This document shows, in pieces, positions 8,542 through 14,206 of a stretch of 16,081 nucleotides of DNA. Both the position numbers and the translations under genes were made by a program. Under the pieces are notes generated by a model. That model ran no database searches. It was not told where the DNA came from and worked only from the letters and a program-made list of their open reading frames with translations. The number at the start of each line of letters is the position of its first letter. Position 1 is the first letter of the stretch. Origin of the DNA: Solobacterium sp. (lineage in GTDB: Bacteria; Bacillota_I; Bacilli_A; Erysipelotrichales; Erysipelotrichaceae); NCBI GenBank assembly GCA_017536845.1, contig JAFWCP010000411.1, positions 1 through 16,081 on the forward strand, in the 5' to 3' direction.

Positions 8542-8808
8542 TCAGCTGCCGGACGTACTGATCACGGAATGAATATAGCCAAGGGAACAGTGCGTCAGTT
8601 TCTGGATCTGCCGCATTGATTTCCCGCTGCTGTATTCGGCGATGATCCGCGCTTTGACCGCTTCGTCATACTTGGGTTTTCTTCCTGCCCGTGACCGTCT
8701 GGAATATTCACCGATCTCCTCCAGCAGATCACTCGCCGATGATGAACTGTATTCCATCGCGTACTGATTCAGAAGCCTGGTCAGTGTCTCAAGTTCTTTT
8801 GTGCGCAT
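8542..8808 (-). CDS. Small helix-turn-helix protein, third gene of the IS21-like element
   Basis: An 88-residue protein started at ATG 8808 (complement), three bases after the istB stop. Its ribosome site AAAGGAAAG is formed by the last codons of istB, so the two are probably translationally coupled. The N-terminal 40 residues are a helical, serine-rich segment. Residues 42-84 (GRKPKYDEAVKARI..., then SGKSMRQIQKLTHCSLGYIHSVI) look like a helix-turn-helix of the resolvase C-terminal type. Classical IS21 elements carry only istA and istB, so this is an accessory gene. It may bind the element ends or regulate the operon; that is inference. It could instead be a chance neighbour, but the coupling argues against this. 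Confidence 0.7.
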   Translation of the reverse strand: MRTKELETLTRLLNQYAMEYSSSSASDLLEEIGEYSRRSRAGRKPKYDEAVKARIIAEYSSGKSMRQIQKLTHCSLGYIHSVISTSGS

Positions 8809-8811
8809 TGC

Positions 8812-9591
8812 TCACTTTCCTTTACGCATATCTTTTCCTTCCAGCTGGATACGGTATGCGTTATGTATCAGCCTGCTCATGCAGGAATCCGCGTAAACGG
8901 CATTGGTAAACATCTCATACCACCTGTCGACCTTATACTGTGATAACACAGCCGTCGACTTCTCACCGTCCCTGGCATCAAGCACCTCAAACATCTGATG
9001 GCATTTATTGATATCCAGACTCATCAGTCCATAGTCATCAATGATCAGCAGATGCGGATCGGTATACTTCTTCAGACAGGGGTTATATCCGCCTGTTACA
9101 GCTGTTTCAATCAGCTCATTGATCATAAGTGATGCCTTGGTATACAGCACCTTATAGCCTTTCTGAAGAGCACATATCGCCAGAGCGCACATTATATGGG
9201 TTTTTCCTGTTCCGGACTGTCCGGTGATCAGAAGGTTTTTATGATCTTTTATCCACGTGCATTCAGCCAGGCTGTTTATGAGATCAGTCCCGATCTTCCT
9301 TGACGGATCCTCCAGTGTTTCGTCAAGGGAGGCCTGCGGATATTTCAGATGAGCGGTTTTTATATCCCTCTGCAGCCTGTTTGCCTTTCTGGCATAATAC
9401 TCTGAAGATATGAGGTCATATACCACCCTGTCCGGATTGTTCAGCCCATAATTCACATCTTCATGAAGATCGGTGTACTTCTGCGCCATATGGCCCAGCC
9501 TCATCGTGCGCATCATTGAAAGGGTCTCTTCATATTGATTGTTATTCCCGGTTTCATTGCCGGACAGAGAATCATCATGATTCCGTTTCAT
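8812..9591 (-). CDS. istB: IS21-family helper ATPase IstB
   Basis: 259 residues. An AAA+ ATPase related to DnaC that assembles on DNA and directs the IstA transposase to target sites. Walker A is GQSGTGKT at 124-131 and Walker B is LLIIDDYG at 181-188. STAVLSQYKVDRWY (212-225) fits sensor 1, and SRLIHNAYRIQLEG (239-252) carries the conserved C-terminal arginine motif of IstB. The N-terminal region (EETLSMMRTMRLGHMAQKYT) matches the family's lead-in helices. Start ATG 9591 overlaps the istA stop by four bases (ATGA), a normal coupled arrangement. Length is normal and no motif is missing, so it appears functional. Confidence 0.95.
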   Translation of the reverse strand: MKRNHDDSLSGNETGNNNQYEETLSMMRTMRLGHMAQKYTDLHEDVNYGLNNPDRVVYDLISSEYYARKANRLQRDIKTAHLKYPQASLDETLEDPSRKIGTDLINSLAECTWIKDHKNLLITGQSGTGKTHIMCALAICALQKGYKVLYTKASLMINELIETAVTGGYNPCLKKYTDPHLLIIDDYGLMSLDINKCHQMFEVLDARDGEKSTAVLSQYKVDRWYEMFTNAVYADSCMSRLIHNAYRIQLEGKDMRKGK

Positions 9592-11180
9592 GCGTAGTAT
9601 CCTTTCCCTCTGACATCATCACTGTTATCAGGATGTTCGTTTTTATAACCATCATGCAAAGCCCTGCTGTTAAGCGCTCTGAGGGTATTCTTGAAATCCG
9701 TATATGTAACCTTTTTCTTGCGTATGCATTCAGAAGCGGCAGATTCTGCAACCCTTCCCGGAACATCACGGCATGTATATCTGATACTGTTGCACGTCCT
9801 GTACATCTGCTCCTTGTGTTTGGCGGACGTCAGTATCATCCGTATCAGTTTCTCCATATTATCTCCGATTTCCCTGGCCCATTTCAGGTAGTCATCCGCT
9901 GTCAGTTCGTTTACATCTTTGTAGAACTGATGGTTAACAGGCATATGGCTGGTATTGGTAATATACCGCAGGGTATTCGCATAAGAGCGTTCGTGTACTG
10001 CTATCTGGCAGTTATTCATATCACAGATGATGATCCTGTCAATGGTGGCTTTAAGCATCACAGGCTTGTCGAAAAACCGGAACGGCACCGAGTAGAACCG
10101 GTTATCATAAGGCACATGGTAATTTGCCGGCACATGCGGGCAATAACTGTAATCACATGGAGAGTACATCTCGTACGGCAATGGCTTCATTGCCGGTTTG
10201 TCATAGAGTTCAAACAGTTCATTATGCGTCATGGAATATGACCTGGGTATGGAATTGTTGATCTTATCAGCCTCTGTGCGGATCAGTTCGTTGACTTCCT
10301 GAAGGCTTTTGAATGTTTTCCGTTCTTCAAGAGCACGGATGATTCTGTTCTCTGCTTCATAAACATACCGTTCAACAGTCGCCTTCCCGCGCGGCTTTCT
10401 GTAAGGCGGCGGCAGGACAATTGTGTCGTAATATGTTTCAAGATCTTCAAACGACGCGTTGATAATCACCTCATCTTTCGTGTTTCTGGTTACCCCTGTA
10501 CGCAGATTGTCCGGCACAAGATACCTGGGGACTGCGCCATAGAATTCAAGCGCATGAGCAGTGCCCATATTGAAGTTCTTCTGCTTTTCGTCAAGGAATC
10601 CTTCGGCATAGAACCTGCTGGAATAGCCAACGGTGGTCGCATAGATATGGATCACCTGCAGCTCCGCAGAATTCATAGGTTCCCGGGATATGTCCATGAT
10701 ATGAACGTGAGCCTTGTCTCCCGCATAATCAATATAGACCCGTTCACCAGGAACCCTGTTAACACCCATGGTAAGGTCTGAGACACCGAAGTGCTCACGG
10801 CGGAATCTGGCATAGTATTCGTAAAACTGCGTACGAAGATAGCCTTTGGGGTTTTCAGACCTGTAAAGCTCGTACATATCAAGAATTCTGAACCTGTATC
10901 CCTTGCCGGAACTTCCGGAACTGACCTTTTTGATCAGATAATCAAAGTCCGGAACAGGAATATTCTTATGGCGCAGAGAATCCGGAGGATAGAACAGCTG
11001 TTCAATCTCTGCCGGGTCAAGCAATTCAAGATCCGTAAGCGGCACAGCCAGATCATCATATCTGGCAACAATTCTCTGGGCAGTACCGGAACCGATATGA
11101 TACCGCCTTTGAATGACGGCATAGGAATACCCTTCATTACGAAACCGGATCACGCCAAGAATGGTAGTTTTACTCTGCAT
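9588..11180 (-). CDS. istA: IS21-family transposase IstA
   Basis: 530 residues. A DDE transposase that cuts and joins the element ends, acting with IstB. An N-terminal helix-turn-helix is visible (YSYAVIQRRYHIGSGTAQRIV, roughly 19-39). The catalytic triad fits D151 in VYIDYAGD, D224 in VPDNLRTGV and E270 in GKATVERYVYEAE. The C-terminal half contains the YHVPYDNRFYSVPF segment typical of IstA. Start ATG 11180 (complement) has AGGTGA just upstream. The gene overlaps istB by four bases. Length and motifs are complete, suggesting an active transposase. Confidence 0.95.
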   Translation of the reverse strand: MQSKTTILGVIRFRNEGYSYAVIQRRYHIGSGTAQRIVARYDDLAVPLTDLELLDPAEIEQLFYPPDSLRHKNIPVPDFDYLIKKVSSGSSGKGYRFRILDMYELYRSENPKGYLRTQFYEYYARFRREHFGVSDLTMGVNRVPGERVYIDYAGDKAHVHIMDISREPMNSAELQVIHIYATTVGYSSRFYAEGFLDEKQKNFNMGTAHALEFYGAVPRYLVPDNLRTGVTRNTKDEVIINASFEDLETYYDTIVLPPPYRKPRGKATVERYVYEAENRIIRALEERKTFKSLQEVNELIRTEADKINNSIPRSYSMTHNELFELYDKPAMKPLPYEMYSPCDYSYCPHVPANYHVPYDNRFYSVPFRFFDKPVMLKATIDRIIICDMNNCQIAVHERSYANTLRYITNTSHMPVNHQFYKDVNELTADDYLKWAREIGDNMEKLIRMILTSAKHKEQMYRTCNSIRYTCRDVPGRVAESAASECIRKKKVTYTDFKNTLRALNSRALHDGYKNEHPDNSDDVRGKGYYA

Positions 11181-11280
11181 CAGTCACCTGCTTTCCACAG
11201 ATTTGCAAATCATTCAGACAAAGCTTTGTGTATGAGTATGATAGCCGAAGAGAAGAAAAAGAGAAGAGCGATACAGATAA

Positions 11281-11331
11281 TTGCACTGAAATCAGTGCAA
11301 ATAAACGAAAGTTGCACTAAAATCAGTGCAA
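11281..11331. repeat. Paired 20-bp palindromic repeats at the IS21 left end
   Basis: TTGCACTGAAATCAGTGCAA (11281-11300) and a copy differing at one base (11312-11331), starting 31 bp apart, which puts them on the same face of the helix. Each copy is itself a dyad with 9-bp arms and an AA centre (perfect in the first copy). They lie 100-150 bp upstream of istA and are probably transposase binding sites; repression of the istA promoter is also possible. Confidence 0.7.
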
Positions 11332-11455
11332 ATCCATATTTAACACATGTGAAATCATACTGATCATGGCATTCCTTTGAATCTTTCAGGTCCGGACAGG
11401 CAGAATTCTATTATCATAAAAAGGAAAAACGGGAAGCATCCGGAGGAGATGGCAT

Positions 11456-12144
11456 ATGACGCAGATACTGATCGGCACAAAGTCAGATAAGGCTGACAAT
11501 GATGAAACGGCTGCAAGACTGGCAAGATTCTATATTACAGCACGGCTGCTGGAAGATGAGCGCGGCGAAATTCATTTTGCGTACCATCAGAAAGAAGCAG
11601 GGTATATGGAAGTATATGATCCTGAGGACAACAGGAAAATCATCTGCGCAGAAAGGTCAGGGCCGGTAACATCTGCCGAATACCGCAACATGGCAGAATA
11701 TCTCAGAAACATCAGCGGGAAGGACTGGCTGTATGTGTGCAGCCTGAGTGATTTCGGGAAAACAGAAGATGAAGTATATGACAGTTACAGAAACTGTATG
11801 AGGAAAAAAGTACAGGTGGACTTTGGAGACGCGAAATATCTGGCAACTGCGGTGTTTTATGGGAATGGACTGGCATCAGAAACAAACCTTCAGGTCATCA
11901 GGCCTCTGATCAGAAGCTATTTCAATACTATTCAGGAAAATCAGCTGTCGAAACAGGAGACAGAAAAACTGCTGAATGATTTACGAATTAAAAAAAACCG
12001 ATTATTGATGCATATCTGAAACATGTAGTGCAGAACCATGGATGCAGGACAGCTTTCAAAAGGAGCTATGAGAATGTATTTGTAGAATCGGGGATAATAA
12101 GCAGAAGATCGTTTGAAACACACTATAAAAAAGGCAGTATCTGA
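11456..12144 (+). CDS. Degenerate resolvase-like protein, read through a -1 frameshift
   Basis: Start ATG 11456 has GGAGGAG (11442-11448) seven bases upstream. The zero frame gives 187 residues to a stop at 12017-12019. At the A8 run 11990-11997 a -1 shift opens a further 48 codons (IIDAYLKHVVQNHG..., then FVESGIISRRSFETHYKK) to a stop at 12142-12144, giving about 229 residues with a helix-turn-helix-like end. Residues 65-105 (SGPVTSAEYRNMAEYL, then DWLYVCSLSDFGKT) follow the pattern of the serine-resolvase fold. Ser10 matches the nucleophile position. The catalytic arginines of the 'SLDRLGR' motif are replaced by Asp and Lys, so recombinase activity is doubtful. It lies just outside the left end of the IS21 element. 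It could be a regulator, a programmed-frameshift gene or a decaying recombinase. Family assignment is moderate. Confidence 0.5.
11990..11998 (+). other. Slippery A8-C run at the -1 frameshift point
   Basis: The zero-frame codons are ATT AAA AAA AAC CGA. This contains A AAA AAC (11992-11998) in the correct phase for simultaneous -1 slippage of two tRNAs, after which CCG ATT ATT GAT follows. The same A8 run could also allow RNA polymerase slippage or act as a mutational hot spot. Confidence 0.5.
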
Positions 12145-12198
12145 TTACTCAGACAAAAACGCACCGTGTTCAAAAATGGAACCGGCAGCGAGGCGAAT

Positions 12199-12249
12199 CC
12201 AGGGGTAATTATTGAACGCCCTCCCCGGGCGTTCAATAATTACCCCTGG
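12199..12249. repeat. Perfect 23-bp inverted repeat with 5-base spacer
   Basis: The left arm (12199-12221) begins CCAGGGGTAATTATT and the right arm (12227-12249) is its exact reverse complement. The spacer is TCCCC. There is no T-run after either side, so it is not a standard terminator. It sits 55 bp after the resolvase-like gene and 66 bp before the truncated TPR frame. It may be a small fold-back element, two abutted transposon ends or a protein binding site. Confidence 0.8.
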
Positions 12250-12314
12250 CTTACCACATCAACCTGAGTAATGCATTAATTCCGGATTTCACGTACTGAA
12301 CGCACGGATTTCCC

Positions 12315-13460
12315 TTGCAAATTTACCGGATTCCGCAGCTCAAAGGATTGGATGATCCCAGAACAGTTGATATCCTATGCAGCATTGGCAGCCTGTATGA
12401 AGAGAAAGATGAGTATGACAGAGCACTGGAATACTTTGAGAAATGTCTGGAAATCCTTGAAAGGAATGACTGGCCTGTTTCTGTTCTGCATGCCGAAGTA
12501 TACGTGCATCTTGGAGTTGTACAATGCGACCTGGGTGACTATGCAGATGCTGAGGCCAGTATATGCAAAGCAATTGATATTCTTGAGAATGAGCCGGAAC
12601 AGGACTATACCAAAATCGCTGCCGCGTATCTGAATCTTGCCAGAATATACTCCGAAGTGAGTATGTTTGATCGGGCAATGGAATACTATCAGAAAGCCCT
12701 GATAATCAAAATCTCTGTACTGGGGCCGGATCATCCTGAAACAGCCTCAATCATGAATCATATCGGAATGACTTATAACGATATCGGCATGCCTGAGCGG
12801 GCAATGGAGTATTGTCAGAACGCTGCTGATACGATAAGAGCATCACTTGGCCCGGACAGTCTGCAGATGGCTTCGATCTATTCCAATCTGGGCAAAATAT
12901 ATAACGAAAAAAATGATCAGAAAGCAGCGCTCTCAAACTTCCGGAAAGCCTTGAAAATCAGAGAACGGTCATTGTCTCCTGATGCTCCGCTGCTGGCAAT
13001 CTCTTACAACAGTGTTGGATCAACGTACAGGAAGCTGGGACAGTTTGAGCTTGCGGAAACGTATCTGCGGAAAGCCCTTAAGATTGTCAAAAAGGTCTTT
13101 GACAAGGACAATATGATGGTTGGCGGCCTGTACGGCAACCTTTCCGCACTGTACCGAGATAGAGGAGAGTATGACAGGGCATTTGCATACAACCAGCGGG
13201 CGATCGAAATCCAGGAAGAACTGTTTGGACCGGATAACCTGGATACTTCGGCTGTATACCATGCCAGGGCTTTGCTGTATGAAATGACAGGGAACTTTTC
13301 TGAAGCAATCCCTTGGCTTCTGAAAGCACTGCCGGTCATTGAAAGAAACTACGGTCCTGATCATTCCTATGTTCATAACATATGCAATCATCTGGCATAT
13401 GCATATGAAAGAACCGGAGATCTCAGAAAAGCCGCTGAATATCGGAAAAAGGCAGGATGA
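12315..13460 (+). CDS. TPR protein, probably 5'-truncated
   Basis: The frame is open from 12300; the only early start candidate is TTG 12315, with no ribosome binding site, and no ATG occurs in frame before several repeats have been read. The 381 residues are nine TPRs at 42-residue spacing (17-50, 59-92, 101-134 and so on), with linkers such as LGPDHPETA (136-144) and FGPDNLDTS (304-312). The visible N-terminus (LKGLDDPRTVDILCSIGSLY) begins inside an inter-repeat linker, as if preceding repeats are missing. The C-terminus (YERTGDLRKAAEYRKKAG) is a normal end, matching the 6612 protein. It probably lost its start when the DNA to its left rearranged. If translated, it would be a cytosolic scaffold. 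It may be the back half of the gene begun at 7991. Confidence 0.65.
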   Translation: MQIYRIPQLKGLDDPRTVDILCSIGSLYEEKDEYDRALEYFEKCLEILERNDWPVSVLHAEVYVHLGVVQCDLGDYADAEASICKAIDILENEPEQDYTKIAAAYLNLARIYSEVSMFDRAMEYYQKALIIKISVLGPDHPETASIMNHIGMTYNDIGMPERAMEYCQNAADTIRASLGPDSLQMASIYSNLGKIYNEKNDQKAALSNFRKALKIRERSLSPDAPLLAISYNSVGSTYRKLGQFELAETYLRKALKIVKKVFDKDNMMVGGLYGNLSALYRDRGEYDRAFAYNQRAIEIQEELFGPDNLDTSAVYHARALLYEMTGNFSEAIPWLLKALPVIERNYGPDHSYVHNICNHLAYAYERTGDLRKAAEYRKKAG

Positions 13461-13462
13461 GC

Positions 13463-13493
13463 TTGACACTCGTTTTCCTAATACTGCTATATC
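13463..13493 (+). promoter_or_regulatory. Sigma-A-type promoter ahead of the 13500 hairpin unit
   Basis: A consensus -35 TTGACA (13463-13468), then TATATC (13488-13493) preceded by the TGn extension. The spacer is 19 bp to this box, or 18 if CTATAT is used. Transcription would begin near 13500. It starts two bases after the stop of the TPR gene. Confidence 0.5.
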
Positions 13494-13499
13494 AACAAC

Positions 13500-13578
13500 A
13501 GTTCCCTCCACGCTTGGTTATGGACTTCTGTGTATTCAGAAGTCCATACCGCGCACCAGGAGGGCCGTTTTTTCTTTT
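13500..13578 (+). ncRNA. Candidate small structured RNA of about 75-80 nt
   Basis: The stretch lies between a promoter (13463-13493) and a T-rich end (13568-13578). Its core is a perfect 12-bp stem TATGGACTTCTG (13519-13530) / CAGAAGTCCATA (13537-13548) with a 6-nt loop. An outer stem CCCTCC (13504-13509) / GGAGGG (13559-13564) closes the structure. It contains no start codon with a ribosome site. It does not match any RNA family I recognise. The same structure may simply be the terminator of the TPR transcript. Confidence 0.4.
13504..13578 (+). terminator. Intrinsic terminator after the TPR gene
   Basis: The outer stem CCCTCC / GGAGGG enclosing the 12-bp hairpin is followed by CCGTTTTTTCTTTT. 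This should stop transcription of the TPR gene ending at 13460 and would also form the 3' end of any RNA begun at 13500. Confidence 0.6.
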
Positions 13579-13707
13579 GCAGTGTTTAATTGATAACATG
13601 GTTCATTGCCATGCGTTTCCCATTCGGCAAAAGTGATATTGATCATGCCGGTTCTGTGTATTACAGTCCATAGCACGGGCAATCAGCCTGCAGAAAGAGG
13701 GGAATGT

Positions 13708-13965
13708 ATGGAAGCAAGAACAACAGGAAAGGTGTCTATGGAATGCCCGGTATGCGGCAGAGTTTATGAGGTTGAAGAGAGGAAGCGTTTCACAACAGTC
13801 ATGATCAAAGGGGAACAGGCAGCTTATGAAGAACGATACTATTACTGTGAAAATGCCGATGAAGATGAAAACGAGTTTGAGACCGGCAGCATGATGAACG
13901 AGAATCTCATGAACGCCCGTAACGCATATCGTCTTAAATACGGTTTGCCAAAAGCACCAGAGTGA
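13708..13965 (+). CDS. Short zinc-ribbon protein resembling the N-terminus of a SocA/YgiT-type antitoxin
   Basis: 85 residues from ATG 13708, which has GAGGGGA a few bases upstream; the frame is open further upstream but without a ribosome site. It starts with a CPVC knuckle (Cys13, Cys16), followed by a strand pair and YYYCENADEDENEF (Cys47 plus acidic residues), then MMNENLMNARNAYR. This order is what I know from the N-terminal domain of YgiT/MqsA-like antitoxins fused to a SocA (Panacea) domain. Those proteins continue after the 'NAYRxxxGL' segment with a DNA-binding HTH and further domain; here the protein ends six residues later. No toxin gene is adjacent. It may be a truncated antitoxin or a minimal zinc-binding regulator. 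A terminator follows at 14027. Confidence 0.6.
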   Translation: MEARTTGKVSMECPVCGRVYEVEERKRFTTVMIKGEQAAYEERYYYCENADEDENEFETGSMMNENLMNARNAYRLKYGLPKAPE

Positions 13966-14026
13966 CCTTGTATGCATACAAACCTGACTGACGTAAAGCG
14001 GGAATCATAGAAAACAACGGCTGTAT

Positions 14027-14059
14027 AAGGCTGGCTGAAGACATTCAGCCGGCCTTTTC
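14027..14059 (+). terminator. Intrinsic terminator of the zinc-ribbon gene
   Basis: A 13-bp stem AAGGCTGGCTGAA (14027-14039) / TTCAGCCGGCCTT (14044-14056) with one G-T pair and a 4-nt loop, followed by TTCC. It is the first hairpin after the stop at 13965. Confidence 0.7.
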
Positions 14060-14173
14060 CCTGCAGGAGGGGTCTTGCTGAAAGGAAGGATGATACAAGT
14101 GCTCTTATCAGGAATTCTGCCTTGTCTTTTGGACAGTACTGACAGGATGGTAATAAAAGAAATGTGTTTCGGG

Positions 14174-14182
14174 TGTTATAAT
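14174..14182 (+). promoter_or_regulatory. Extended -10 promoter of the 14207 surface-protein gene
   Basis: TGTTATAAT, a consensus TATAAT (14177-14182) with the TGn extension, 24 bases ahead of the start codon. The same nine bases occur upstream of the DUF4230 gene. No clear -35. The leader would be about 18 nt and includes the ribosome site AAAGGAG (14194-14200). Confidence 0.55.
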
Positions 14183-14206
14183 TCCAAAAAAGTAAAGGAG
14201 TGTAAG

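Larger units (their letters stand above)
8530..11345 (-). mobile_element. IS21-family insertion sequence (ends approximate)
   Basis: An istA-istB pair with the usual 4-base overlap, plus a third coupled gene, in one minus-strand operon of about 2.8 kb. The left end, upstream of istA, is marked by two 20-bp repeats (11281-11331) of the kind that form IS21 transposase binding sites, and a TG dinucleotide terminus can be placed at 11344-11345 on the minus strand. The right end is less clear: CTGCACTGTCATCAG (8531-8545) matches 12 of 15 positions of the left repeat core, so the end should be at or a little below 8530. I could not find a convincing target-site duplication. All three reading frames are intact, so the element may be active. 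Confidence 0.75.

Noticed and set aside
7850..8542. Minus-strand frame of 230 codons across the TPR fragment and intergenic region
   Set aside because: The composition is cysteine/phenylalanine/histidine-rich with no domain, it spans a hairpin terminator, and it lies opposite a TPR frame with a good ribosome site.
9516..10241. Plus-strand frame of 241 codons opposite istA
   Set aside because: It lies wholly opposite the conserved istA/istB frames, with no start signals.
11281..11331. Two 20-bp repeats as a minimal CRISPR array
   Set aside because: Only two copies with an 11-bp spacing, palindromic, at the end of an IS21 element and with no cas gene nearby. They are transposase-site-like.
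12199..12249. Palindrome as an ordinary intrinsic terminator of the resolvase-like gene
   Set aside because: There is no T-run on either side and the stem is far longer and more perfect than the other terminators in this window.
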